Part shown: positions 8,601 to 16,910 of the stretch, in pieces
How positions within the stretch are numbered: the stretch's first letter is position 1
Layout: each line of letters begins with the position of its first letter
NCBI RefSeq assembly: GCF_003955665.1
Contig: NZ_RXHU01000022.1
Span: 233,423-295,484 of the forward strand
Length of the DNA: 62,062 nucleotides
Source: Paenibacillus whitsoniae
GTDB lineage: Bacteria > Bacillota > Bacilli > Paenibacillales > NBRC-103111
Direction: 5' to 3'
Made by a program: the position numbers and the translations under genes
Notes under the pieces: generated by a model
The model's database searches: none
Told to the model about the DNA's origin: nothing
Seen by the model: only the letters and a program-made list of their open reading frames with translations

Positions 8601-10739
8601 AATACTGTTCCATTCTCTGCCGTCTCGAACCATACCGACACCGGCATAGTTCATCATGTCGATCATATTAGCAGCATCCGCTGGCGGGATACGGTGCAGA
8701 TGGGTAGCCATCCCAAACGGTGAATTCTCATTCACCGATTGACCTAAGGGAGAAAGCACGGCAAACGGAGTTTTGATGGAAATGGGATCACTAACGTTAG
8801 AATCGACCTTGATTTGTAAGGTGAAATAACCGAACGTTGTAAAAGGAACCGTCACTATCGCCTCGCCCTGAGCAACCGGGCTGATCCCCTCGGAAACCGC
8901 AGCGCCTTGATAATCAAAGACTTCCCACGCTACGCTTGGTCTTGTGGTTATTACCTTAAATTGAATAGCTTCATTATTGATAAACACATTACCCGGACGA
9001 AGCTGAACCAGTTTCGTGGGTGGCAGCGCCGCTGTAACAAAGGGGCCATCCGTGCTCCATTGATTCAAGGCGTTCCCAGCCTCGACCTTAAACGTATACT
9101 TTTGATCGATTTGCAGCCCCGTAACTGTAAATGAGCTTGCAGTACCGGCTACTGTCCCTAGCTCGATGCCGTTTTGATAAATTTTATAAGCGGTCACGCC
9201 TACAGGATCCGCGGCAGCCGACCAGTTTAATTGCAAGCCTGTTTCGTTGAAATTCGAAATGGTGAGGCTTCCTCCAGACGGCCAATTGGGAGCGTTTGCA
9301 TTTACGCGATCGGTAGAAAGTTCCAGATACGGACGGTTCACCGTGTTTTCCATGCTGTTAATTTGCACAGCATGCCCTTGTGCAGCTTGCTCTATGAACG
9401 CGAAACTGACCGTCTGATCCAACGCCTTTTGCCGTTTCACAAAAGCAGTCACATCGATTTCATACCAGCCCGCTGTTTTGCCTACATTGATATTGGCTAT
9501 GTAAGTATCGAGAGCTGGCTTCGTATTCCAAGTTACCATGTTTGCTTTCCATGCATCATTCTCCATGCCAAATACTTGGACACCAATCGTCGAATTCTCG
9601 GTATCAATGGCATAGATCTTTAATTTAGCCGAAGCGATCTCGCTGGCAAAATAACTTAAATCATATTTCATATACGTTTGCCGGTTTAAATTGGCATCTG
9701 CATCAAAATTCTTCACGCCTAGCAACGCAGATGTTCCATAGTTATCATTCGCGTTCCCGCCGCCCCGAACATAAGTGTCCTCGAGTGGCAGCAAAACCGT
9801 CTGTTTAGGGTTGGGCAACGTTATGGTCACATAGGGCCCGTCGTTACTCCATTGATTCAGGGCATTACCGGCTTCAACCTTGAACGTAACCTTCTGTCCG
9901 ACCTGCAATCCTGTCACCGTATACGAGGTTACCGATCCGCCAACCGTTCCGATGACATTTTCGTTTTGATAAATGTTATAGCTAGTCACGCCTGCAGGGT
10001 CTGCCGCCGCAGACCAGTTCAGCTGCAGGCTTGTTGCGCTCACGTTAGAAATGTTGACGGATCCCCCAGATGGCCAATTGGGAGAGCTTGCATTTATTCG
10101 ATCAGCGGAAATCTCCAAATACGGACGGTTCTCCACATTCTCCACACTGTTGATGTTCACAGCATGACCTATTGCCGCCTGCTCCAAGAACGCGAAACTT
10201 GCCGTCTGATCCAACGCCTTTTGCTTTTTCACAAATGCCGTCACATCGATTTCATACCAGCTCGCTGTTTTGCCTACATTGATATTGGCTATGTAATGTT
10301 CGGGAATAGGCTTGGTATTCCAGGTTACCGTGTTTCCTTTCCATGCGTCGTCTTCCATGCCAAATACTTGAACGCCGATCGTTGAATTCTCCGTGTCAAT
10401 AGCATATATCTTTAACTTGGCGGATCCGATCTCACCTGCAAAAGAACTTAAATCATATTTCATGAAAGCTTGTCGGTTAATATTAATATCTGCAGCAAAA
10501 CTCTTTACACCTAGTGTTGTAGTGGATCCAAAATTCGTATTCGCGTTCCCTCCATTTCTGACATAGGTGTCTTCGCTCGGATATAACTGGGAGCTAACTG
10601 GATCGGCTGACGCTGCAAAAGCTGACATGTTATCATTTGCAAAGGGAACAAGCGGAGCAACAAAACCTTGGAGCAAAGCGGCTGTCATTGAAAAGGCTAA
10701 AACCATGCTTGTTACTTTCAATTGCATTTTTTTTAACAC
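5661..10739 (-). CDS. Giant secreted multidomain glycoside hydrolase (clan A, GH39-like) with DNRLRE, FN3, CBM9-like and FIMAH domains
   Basis: This 1692-residue exported enzyme starts at GTG 10739, with AGAGGTGAG just upstream; the first ATG is too far away. Order: signal peptide (1-45), DNRLRE/CBM96-like domain (50-213), FN3 (220-309), second DNRLRE domain (316-476), second FN3 (486-572), a sandwich domain, a TIM barrel (about 667-990), linker domains, a CBM9-like domain (about 1261-1459), an OmpL47-like Ig unit (1460-1548), another Ig unit, and a FIMAH tail (1629-1692). The barrel carries Glu789 in FNEFNG (acid/base) and Glu896 in WISETG (nucleophile). Substrate cannot be read from sequence; xylosidase, iduronidase-like or pectin-related activities are all possible. 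It follows the binding-protein gene of importer A, so that importer may take up its products. Confidence 0.8.
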   Translation of the reverse strand: MLKKMQLKVTSMVLAFSMTAALLQGFVAPLVPFANDNMSAFAASADPVSSQLYPSEDTYVRNGGNANTNFGSTTTLGVKSFAADININRQAFMKYDLSSFAGEIGSAKLKIYAIDTENSTIGVQVFGMEDDAWKGNTVTWNTKPIPEHYIANINVGKTASWYEIDVTAFVKKQKALDQTASFAFLEQAAIGHAVNINSVENVENRPYLEISADRINASSPNWPSGGSVNISNVSATSLQLNWSAAADPAGVTSYNIYQNENVIGTVGGSVTSYTVTGLQVGQKVTFKVEAGNALNQWSNDGPYVTITLPNPKQTVLLPLEDTYVRGGGNANDNYGTSALLGVKNFDADANLNRQTYMKYDLSYFASEIASAKLKIYAIDTENSTIGVQVFGMENDAWKANMVTWNTKPALDTYIANINVGKTAGWYEIDVTAFVKRQKALDQTVSFAFIEQAAQGHAVQINSMENTVNRPYLELSTDRVNANAPNWPSGGSLTISNFNETGLQLNWSAAADPVGVTAYKIYQNGIELGTVAGTASSFTVTGLQIDQKYTFKVEAGNALNQWSTDGPFVTAALPPTKLVQLRPGNVFINNEAIQFKVITTRPSVAWEVFDYQGAAVSEGISPVAQGEAIVTVPFTTFGYFTLQIKVDSNVSDPISIKTPFAVLSPLGQSVNENSPFGMATHLHRIPPADAANMIDMMNYAGVGMVRDGREWNSIEKQKGSYTFSPSPDDYMAKLNDDHFDFMFVSGFNNPYYDNNSTPYTNEGREGFANYVKAYADHYDGQLDAIEVFNEFNGSFGDRGNGPADSKPEYYFPLLKKTYETVKAAHPDLPVVGMVMAIDLNWMEKVFQLGGMQYLDVISVHPYVYPGEPERLESQIIGLQNLIRQYNNGQLKPIWISETGWPTQRDSRGVDEQKQADYLIRSYVVSIANGIDKVIWYDFMNDGVQLNYNEDNFGIIRNTNDKLGAYTPKPAYAAYATMSRALGGAQFVSKDSTDTDIRSYVFQKDGEQIRAMWAAGSSVPAVIHTANPIQITDMMGNTDTYVPHNGNVYVTLNDEPYFIKGHISGVEKDSTFSLHGNPARVGDPIQLTLETDNTTSAPYSFNLKVEGESHPVFAEGGHKVTQMLTVTNLNEPGTRLVKGFLMKGNDKIGIIRSAVTALQSYEVKVRPIIADVDTMSKTLQIQISNLSATKGLQVRKVEWKFGTKSGTKELHAVVQSSSADVFDIPLTGYGLGVTNTLKVTVYFDDYDPFTYEGTAEFNPIMQGTVSVDGALDPETAAASSTIDLSKGTVKMTGYQGSNDLSGKFWLNFDSNRLYITARVKDDTMSAPFSGADIYKNDSFQFAISNGLPGESLSWYEYGISQTPNGPQIYRWITPPGVSKGLVTNGNLVVTRDEDQHETIYELTLPWSELTPIKAERNGVISFSLLVNDNDGNGRKGWIEWGAGIGDGKLSNKFRAMQWIVTDDTPPTTAAALAGTKHNEWYASDVKVKLSATDDRSGVTESVYSLNGGATWQPYTHELIFAEDGAHTLLYRSTDAVGNVEQTKSVTFQIDQTSPIVQISGVGTFTVDQHVKIACSAADSVSGIVYSNCNGLLVDSPAYMLGLGTHQVLATAEDAAGHMTIETSSYLIQVTGDSLAALTERFVTGEGSKGVVNSLVKKLEHSQYGAYVNEISAQKGKRIGNELADILIELAHALE
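9024..10583 (-). repeat. Tandem intragenic duplication of a DNRLRE-FN3 unit
   Basis: Two consecutive copies of about 770 bases (9813-10583 and 9024-9794) encode DNRLRE plus FN3 pairs that are nearly identical over long stretches, for example IYAIDTENSTIGVQVFGME in both. The similarity indicates recent duplication or gene conversion; a short Pro-rich joint separates the copies. Confidence 0.8.
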
Positions 10740-10779
10740 GAACTCACCTCTTCTCGTTATTTTTAACTTATAAGCCAAG

Positions 10780-10816
10780 CTCTTCTCCCGGACATCACGG
10801 ACATCCGGAAAAAGAG
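10780..10816 (-). promoter_or_regulatory. Intercistronic hairpin between binding protein and hydrolase genes
   Basis: The 100-base gap contains a long inverted repeat, with outer arms CTCTT/AAGAG and inner arms TCCGGA/TCCGGGA, and no following U tract. It may be an mRNA processing or stability element that lets the upstream lipoprotein message exceed that of the very long hydrolase. Confidence 0.45.
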
Positions 10817-10839
10817 TTTGCCAATTTCGTTACCGATTG

Positions 10840-12435
10840 TTATTTAAAATTGTTCTTGTTCTTCTGGTACCAATCCTGAACCTGTTTGTCGACGCTATCT
10901 CCGCCTAGGCGCTTCCATTCTTTGCGAAGATCATTCATTCCATCCTGGGCTGTTATCGACTTCCCGCCGGTAACCACTTTCGTTTCAATCTGAACGGCGA
11001 TCGGTGAGAACGTAGCGATCAACTGGGTTAATTCAGGAATATCCGGGCTATACGGAATATCTCTCCGGTACACATTCTTCATTGCCAATTCAAGCGACTT
11101 CGCCTTCAACTTGGCATAGTTCTGGGATAGCTCATCCTTCGCCGCCGTGTCTATAATCAATTTAGGTGTCATAATCGAATCGATCATAAGCGCGTACTCG
11201 CCGGCATAACTGACTTCCTTGACAAATTTGTCTTGATTGATGGTCTGCCTAGCGCCATCAACCGTTTTATAATGGACGTTCTCCTCCCCATACTTGAGAG
11301 GCACCCATCCATCCTTCAGCATCCAGTCTAAAAATTGAATGGCTGATTTGATTTGATCTTCCTTCATTTTACTGTTGAATACCGTAAATACACTCGGAGG
11401 CGCTTCCTGGTATAAGCCGCTCTTGCCATACTTGGTGCTGATCGATTCAAGCGGAACCAACTTCGCATCCGGCACATTTTTCAGTAAATCGCGATAGGCG
11501 TTATCGATATTTACCGTACCCCATTGTCCCAAATATATGCCTGCTTTACCGGTCGTCAACAACTGACTTGAACGCTGAAAGTTGGTGTCTGTAATATATT
11601 CCTTGTCGATCAATCCCTCGTCAAAAAGCTGCTTCTGGAACGCAAGCGAATCCGTAAAACGGTCAAGGAGCCTGCCGTATTCCAGCTTGCCGCCTTCCAC
11701 ATACCACTGATTTTCTTGGGTGAAAAATAAAGCTCGCAAAATACCGGTGCCGCTACCGCTTAATGAGATCGGTACGGTGTCCGCTTTACCGTTGCCATCC
11801 GGATCGCCATCTCTGAATTTGCGAGCGACTTCTATAAATTCTTCAGCCGTAGTCGGAGCTTTCAGTCCTAGCTTATCCAACCAGTCCTGACGAATCCACA
11901 TGCCGTGATTGGCGACTGTTTCTCGCGCGAACGAAACCGCATACGTTTGACCGTTGACGTTCAAATAAGGCTTGAGCTCCGGGTGTTTCTCCAGATATGC
12001 TTTGTACGTTGTGCTGTACTTGTTGATATAATCGCCGATCGGCTGAATAACGCCTTGGTTGGCCAATTGGCTAATATAATTTCGGTCGTATTCCCAGATT
12101 AAATCAGGCGCTTCACCGGAAGCGATAAGAGCATTCAATTTGGGCTGCGCTTGGCTCCTGGTAACGGGAACCCATTTGACATTCACAGGCGACTTCTCAT
12201 TGATCCACTTTGTCCACCGATTGTTTTCATAAGTGCCTTCCTCCGTCGGTACCGTACCGCGATCGAACATCGATATGCTGATTTCTTTCTTAGGTCCCGA
12301 ACTGGGTGCTGAGGAGGAAGCCGGCGAACTGCTTGTTGGTACCGAAGAAGTCTGATTGGAGCTGCATGCGACAAGTAATGACAAAGCCATGGTTACAGCG
12401 AGAACGGCATTTCCTGCGTATTTGAACTTGCTCAT
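10840..12435 (-). CDS. ABC importer A: extracellular solute-binding lipoprotein (LipO/family 1 type)
   Basis: The 531-residue lipoprotein has a signal peptide ending LLVAC, with Cys24 as the lipidated residue, then a Ser/Pro-rich tether and a large two-lobed binding domain. Its size matches the long LipO-like binding proteins common in Paenibacillus, not the usual 400-450 residue maltose type. Features include GEAPDLIWEYDRN near residue 110 and DPDGNGKADTVP, a Ca-loop-like segment typical of these proteins. AAGGGG precedes the ATG. It is third in an operon after two permeases and before the giant hydrolase, so it probably captures oligosaccharides released by that enzyme. The ligand is not deducible. 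Confidence 0.9.
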   Translation of the reverse strand: MSKFKYAGNAVLAVTMALSLLVACSSNQTSSVPTSSSPASSSAPSSGPKKEISISMFDRGTVPTEEGTYENNRWTKWINEKSPVNVKWVPVTRSQAQPKLNALIASGEAPDLIWEYDRNYISQLANQGVIQPIGDYINKYSTTYKAYLEKHPELKPYLNVNGQTYAVSFARETVANHGMWIRQDWLDKLGLKAPTTAEEFIEVARKFRDGDPDGNGKADTVPISLSGSGTGILRALFFTQENQWYVEGGKLEYGRLLDRFTDSLAFQKQLFDEGLIDKEYITDTNFQRSSQLLTTGKAGIYLGQWGTVNIDNAYRDLLKNVPDAKLVPLESISTKYGKSGLYQEAPPSVFTVFNSKMKEDQIKSAIQFLDWMLKDGWVPLKYGEENVHYKTVDGARQTINQDKFVKEVSYAGEYALMIDSIMTPKLIIDTAAKDELSQNYAKLKAKSLELAMKNVYRRDIPYSPDIPELTQLIATFSPIAVQIETKVVTGGKSITAQDGMNDLRKEWKRLGGDSVDKQVQDWYQKNKNNFK

Positions 12436-12493
12436 TCAATTTATCCCCTTTATCTGTATGAAATGGAAATCTAGCGTCAGTTCGCTTTGGAGA

Positions 12494-13384
12494 TCAACCT
12501 TTGACCGAACCGATCAAAACGCCTTTGACAAAATATTTCTGAAGGAATGGATATACGCAAAGAATCGGCATCACAGCGATGACAACAGCAGCTGCTTTTA
12601 TCGCTTCCGGAGTAAGCAGAATTCGTTCCGCCGCATCATTTCCTCCAATATTGTTTAATAAATTCTCATCTACCTTGTTAACCATCTGATAAACCTTTAC
12701 CATAACGGTCAGTTTGGCCGACTTTGTGATGTAGAGCATCACGTTAAAGTAGCTGTTCCACCAACTAACGGCATAGAACAAGGATAATGCAGCCAAAATA
12801 GGCTTACAGAGCGGGATAAAGATCTGCATTAATTTTAGCCAATCGCCGGCACCATCCATAGATGCAGACTCCTCAATTTCCTCAGGCAGCCCTTCCATAA
12901 ATGTTTTCATCACAAACATATTGTAGGTGCTGATTAATCCAGGCAGCCAAACAGCCCAGTACGAGTTCATTAAACCTAACGTTTTGATGAGGATAAAGTT
13001 AGGAATGATGCCAGCAACAAACAACATCGTAACCGTGATCATCATGAGCAGCGTGTTTCGACCGAGGAGTCTTCTTTTTGAGAGCGGATAAGCTGCCAGA
13101 ATGGTCATGACCATATTAAGCGCCGTTCCGACAACCGTGACAACAACTGTGTTGCGCATGGCTACAAATAACTGGCCATCGTCAAACAAACGTTCATAGG
13201 CAACTACATTGAACTCGACTGGCCATAAGAAAACTTCTCCGGAATTAATCGCTCTGCTGCTGCTGAAAGATGCCGCAATTTCGTACCAGAATGGGAATAG
13301 AGTCAATAATGAGAAACAGCCAAGGAGTATGTAAACACTTATTCTTGCAAATCCATTTAGCATCTTTTTGTTAGTCCTATACAT
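12494..13384 (-). CDS. ABC importer A: YtcP-type permease (CUT1 family)
   Basis: The 296-residue membrane protein has six predicted helices and an EAA cytoplasmic loop (ESASMDGAGDW) that would dock the shared ATPase. The C-terminus ends in the KGVLIGSVKG pattern typical of YtcP/MalG-like subunits. It starts 3 bases after the upstream permease stop codon and precedes the binding-protein gene by 58 bases, so the three form one operon. No ATPase gene accompanies it, as is usual for the carbohydrate importers served by MsmX in Bacillus relatives. Confidence 0.92.
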   Translation of the reverse strand: MYRTNKKMLNGFARISVYILLGCFSLLTLFPFWYEIAASFSSSRAINSGEVFLWPVEFNVVAYERLFDDGQLFVAMRNTVVVTVVGTALNMVMTILAAYPLSKRRLLGRNTLLMMITVTMLFVAGIIPNFILIKTLGLMNSYWAVWLPGLISTYNMFVMKTFMEGLPEEIEESASMDGAGDWLKLMQIFIPLCKPILAALSLFYAVSWWNSYFNVMLYITKSAKLTVMVKVYQMVNKVDENLLNNIGGNDAAERILLTPEAIKAAAVVIAVMPILCVYPFLQKYFVKGVLIGSVKG

Positions 13385-13387
13385 GGC

Positions 13388-14362
13388 TTACCATAACCCC
13401 CGTTCTCCGGACATTCGAATCATCCGGTTAACGCCAACGATCAGGATCAGGCCGACAGCCGATTGGAACAAACCTATCGCTGTTGTATAGCTGTAACTCA
13501 TATTCTGCAAACCTACCCGATACACATAGGTGCTAATTACATCTGCAACATCAAGTACCGAGTTATTTTGCAGAACAAGTGTTTGTTCCAACCCCACATC
13601 CATCATTTGCCCCATTCTAAGAATAAGCAGTATGGCAATCGTACTGCGAATGCCTGGTAATGTAATGTGCCATATCTGTCGTAGCTTGTTGGCACCGTCC
13701 ATCTTCGCTGCATCATAGAGCTGCGGATCAATCGAGACGATTGCCGCCATATACAGAATCGTCCCCCACCCTGCTTCCCTCCAGGTACTCGATAACGTAT
13801 AGACAATCGGCCACCAGAACGAGTCGGCCATGAAGTAAACGGAGTCCCATGCAGTTAATTTCTTGATGACCATATTCACAACTCCCGTGCTTGGTGATAA
13901 CACGGCAACCACAATTCCGCCGAGCACTGCCCATGACATGAAGTGAGGAACGTACAGCATATTTTGCACCATGCTCTTATACCATTTCCGCCTTGCTTCA
14001 TTGAGCAAAAGTGCAAGGACAATCGGGACGGGGAATCCGAGAATGAGACTGTACAGGTTAAGTACGAGTGTGTTTCTCAAAATCCGCCAAAAGTCCGGGC
14101 TTGTGAAAATCATTTGAAAATGCTTGAATCCAACCCATTGGCTTCCGAAAATGCCGTCCACAAACCGATAATTCTTAAATGCTATGATCTCACCGAGCAT
14201 CGGAGCGTACTTGAACAGAATGTAAAAGCTGATGACAGGCAGGAGCATCAAATATAAATGTTTATCCTGCATCAGCCTTCTCCATACCGTTTGCCTGAAC
14301 TTTCCGATACCAACCGTTTGTGTCCCGGTCCGTAATTCTGTTGCCGGGAGCCTACCCTTCAT
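13388..14362 (-). CDS. ABC importer A: LplB-type permease (CUT1 family)
   Basis: The 324-residue protein has a hydrophilic N-terminus, six helices, the KYAPMLGEIIAFKNY segment characteristic of LplB-type subunits, and an EAA-type loop YDAAKMDGANK. It is first in the importer A operon; GAGAGGGTGA precedes the ATG. The 179-base upstream gap should hold the promoter, but I see no convincing -35/-10 pair: a TTGACA near 14390 lies too close to the start codon. Confidence 0.92.
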   Translation of the reverse strand: MKGRLPATELRTGTQTVGIGKFRQTVWRRLMQDKHLYLMLLPVISFYILFKYAPMLGEIIAFKNYRFVDGIFGSQWVGFKHFQMIFTSPDFWRILRNTLVLNLYSLILGFPVPIVLALLLNEARRKWYKSMVQNMLYVPHFMSWAVLGGIVVAVLSPSTGVVNMVIKKLTAWDSVYFMADSFWWPIVYTLSSTWREAGWGTILYMAAIVSIDPQLYDAAKMDGANKLRQIWHITLPGIRSTIAILLILRMGQMMDVGLEQTLVLQNNSVLDVADVISTYVYRVGLQNMSYSYTTAIGLFQSAVGLILIVGVNRMIRMSGERGLW

Positions 14363-14541
14363 ATCGTATCACCCTCTCGTTATGTCATTTGTCAAACCTT
14401 CGTTCGCTTACGGTTTGATTGTAGGTTAGGCGATAAGAGAAGGAAATAGACTTGTTATGTGCTTCGTATCTATTTTTTGTATTTGGTCTGGTTACATTTC
14501 TTTAGGGTGGTACCTTAATCTTAGGTTTTGCTCGTTGAAGC

Positions 14542-16866
14542 TTACTCCGACGCTGATTTTTCTTCAGACATGAGCACCCACTCCCGATATTCGGTTGGTG
14601 TCATGCCCGTATATTTTTTAAAAGCGCGAAGATAGCTGCGTGTATTCGTGTATCCAACCCCTTCCGCTATATCGTTAATCTTGCGGTTCTTAACAGCAAG
14701 GAGCTCCTTGGAAGCATTAATCCGGATCTCAATCAAATAATCAATGAAGTTTTTCTCCGTATATTCTTTGAACAACTTGCTAACGTAGGTCGGATTTAAC
14801 TGAAACCTTTCGGACAGCAACTCGAGAGAAAATTCACTGTCACGATAATGATCTTGAATGTAAGGCAATAACCTATCTATGGTTTTATTGCTTCCCCGTT
14901 GACTTCGTTTTTCTTCAATTTTCCCCGCAAGTCCTTCAAGTACGGTTTGGACAATCCGTTGTGCATCCTGCCAATTGTCGCATTGATGAATCCGTTGGTG
15001 GAGATTCCCCATCTCTCTAAGCGTTTCCTCTGTATTTATGCCGACCGAAGCAACGACCTGCAATGATTTCATGATCAATTCGTAGGAGAGTTGCCTTATC
15101 AAATCGGGAGATAAGCTGCCGTTGACCGCTTCTATAAACAATTCGGATATGTATCCCTCTAATATCCCGTTCTCTGTCTGCTTTACCGCTTCCACAATTC
15201 GATCCGTCATCGTTATCAAGCGGTAATAGTCCTGATTATCATGCCCCAGCACATCTTCGATAGAAATAACGGAATGACTGCCGATGACCATTTTATATTG
15301 CAGAGCCTTTTGCGACTCCTCGTACGATACGGGAATATCCTTCATTTCCTGATAACATCTTCCTACACCGATGGTCACTTGAAGCTCGAATTGCCTCTTC
15401 ATGACATCCAAGACCAAATCGAGGACGGCCAATGCACGCAGATGGTTTTGTTCCCTATCTCCTTCTGCAAAACTAAAAACGATGGCAGCGAACCCCGCTC
15501 CTAAATCGACTGCGGCCCCCGAGTTCTCCATATTCATCAACTCTTCCGCAACGTTGCATAACGCATACGTATACAAGGTTACATCTTTCGGGCTAACGCT
15601 GCCTTCCTTAGCGATCTCGGCCGTACACACGACAAACCTATGAGCATACAAGCGGATTCCGGTGAATTCCAGGTGATGGCGCACAGAGGCGTACTCCGTT
15701 CTATACCCGGACAGCATGTCTAAGATGATTCTCCATTTCAATACGGGTTTGGAATCCCGGACCTGCTTCTCTAGGTGCTCACGGTCTACAAACATTTGGT
15801 CGAATACCGTTTCTAGGTAACCCAGTCCAACGGAACCTCTCACTGATTCATGCTCCGGATGGACTGGCTTGAACGCTCCTGACATTTTCCCGACTAATCG
15901 GTCCAAGGGCTTAAAGGTCCGACGGTTTACGTAAAAAAGAACTGTAAGAGCTAGAAGAACCATGCCGACGGCAAACGCAATCATCAAACTCCGTGTAGAT
16001 TCCAAAGGCTGATACATGTTAGATTTGGGAATTACGCTGACAATTCGCCACCCTGTATAATTTGAGGCCGTATAAAATATCGATTGCTCAATCCCCTCTA
16101 TTTTCACTGTGAAATGTCCGCTACCGCTGCGGCTCAAAACCTGCCCAATATAAGGAATATTCGCCAAGTTTTTATACAATTGCGTTGAGTCATCATGCGT
16201 CACTATATTGGCCTGATCATCAATGATGAAGGTATGTCCATCTTGCTCTTTTTCATACACATTCTTGATCATTCGATAAAGAACATCTTCATTGATATTG
16301 ATGGCAACAAGTCCTTTTCGATATTCAGGGCTGCTGATGGAAGGATAGGAGCGGATCAGCGTGATGACATCCTGTTCTTTTTCGCCGTCCCATACTTTAT
16401 GTGTTGCCAACCATTTTGAATGACCTTTCATCTTTATGTAGTTAGCCAACCAGGTGTCTTGTGAGACATCCCCCTTCATATAGATTTTATCGGTTAGCAT
16501 ATCACCGCTTACCTCTGAATAAAGGAATATAGATGAAAACAGTTCATTCGTATGTACAAGCGTTTTCAGCTTGTTGGACAATCCAAAAAAATTCGCATAT
16601 TTCTGAGCCGCATCATCATAACTGTCATACATGAAATAAACATACTCTAACTCCTGCGACATATTCAGCAAATCTTTCTCCGTTTGGCGGAAAACGATTT
16701 CGATCTTATCATCAATCTGCTTTAACAAGGCAAGATGGGTAGTCTGCAGATCCTGTTCCAATCGTCCAACGGTTCCTGCATAAGATAACCAAAAGGTTAA
16801 AAAAATGATCGCAATAAAGACCAAGCTGTAAATAAACATGACCTTGCCAGAAATACTCAACTTCAT
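14542..16866 (-). CDS. Membrane-bound AraC-type regulator with extracellular Cache sensor
   Basis: The protein (774 residues from the ATG at 16866; a start two codons earlier is also possible) has a transmembrane helix near residues 9-30, an extracellular double-Cache-like domain to about 290, a second helix (ALTVLFYVNRR region), a cytoplasmic linker with a degenerate cyclase-like fold, and two AraC helix-turn-helix units at about 665-765 (GVGYTNTRSYLRAFKKYTG). Such one-component proteins sense a sugar outside and bind DNA inside without phosphorylation. It lies 44 bases downstream of the YesN-type regulator and may be in one operon with the kinase and response regulator. Importer A is immediately downstream and is the most likely target. 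Confidence 0.85.
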   Translation of the reverse strand: MKLSISGKVMFIYSLVFIAIIFLTFWLSYAGTVGRLEQDLQTTHLALLKQIDDKIEIVFRQTEKDLLNMSQELEYVYFMYDSYDDAAQKYANFFGLSNKLKTLVHTNELFSSIFLYSEVSGDMLTDKIYMKGDVSQDTWLANYIKMKGHSKWLATHKVWDGEKEQDVITLIRSYPSISSPEYRKGLVAININEDVLYRMIKNVYEKEQDGHTFIIDDQANIVTHDDSTQLYKNLANIPYIGQVLSRSGSGHFTVKIEGIEQSIFYTASNYTGWRIVSVIPKSNMYQPLESTRSLMIAFAVGMVLLALTVLFYVNRRTFKPLDRLVGKMSGAFKPVHPEHESVRGSVGLGYLETVFDQMFVDREHLEKQVRDSKPVLKWRIILDMLSGYRTEYASVRHHLEFTGIRLYAHRFVVCTAEIAKEGSVSPKDVTLYTYALCNVAEELMNMENSGAAVDLGAGFAAIVFSFAEGDREQNHLRALAVLDLVLDVMKRQFELQVTIGVGRCYQEMKDIPVSYEESQKALQYKMVIGSHSVISIEDVLGHDNQDYYRLITMTDRIVEAVKQTENGILEGYISELFIEAVNGSLSPDLIRQLSYELIMKSLQVVASVGINTEETLREMGNLHQRIHQCDNWQDAQRIVQTVLEGLAGKIEEKRSQRGSNKTIDRLLPYIQDHYRDSEFSLELLSERFQLNPTYVSKLFKEYTEKNFIDYLIEIRINASKELLAVKNRKINDIAEGVGYTNTRSYLRAFKKYTGMTPTEYREWVLMSEEKSASE

Positions 16867-16910
16867 AGACATCTCTCCCTGCTACAATCGCTCACTTGAT
16901 CTCGCTGGTC

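Noticed and set aside
14380..14400. TTGACA as the -35 of the importer A operon
   Set aside because: A matching -10 would fall on the ribosome site next to the start codon, leaving no leader; the real promoter is probably further upstream.
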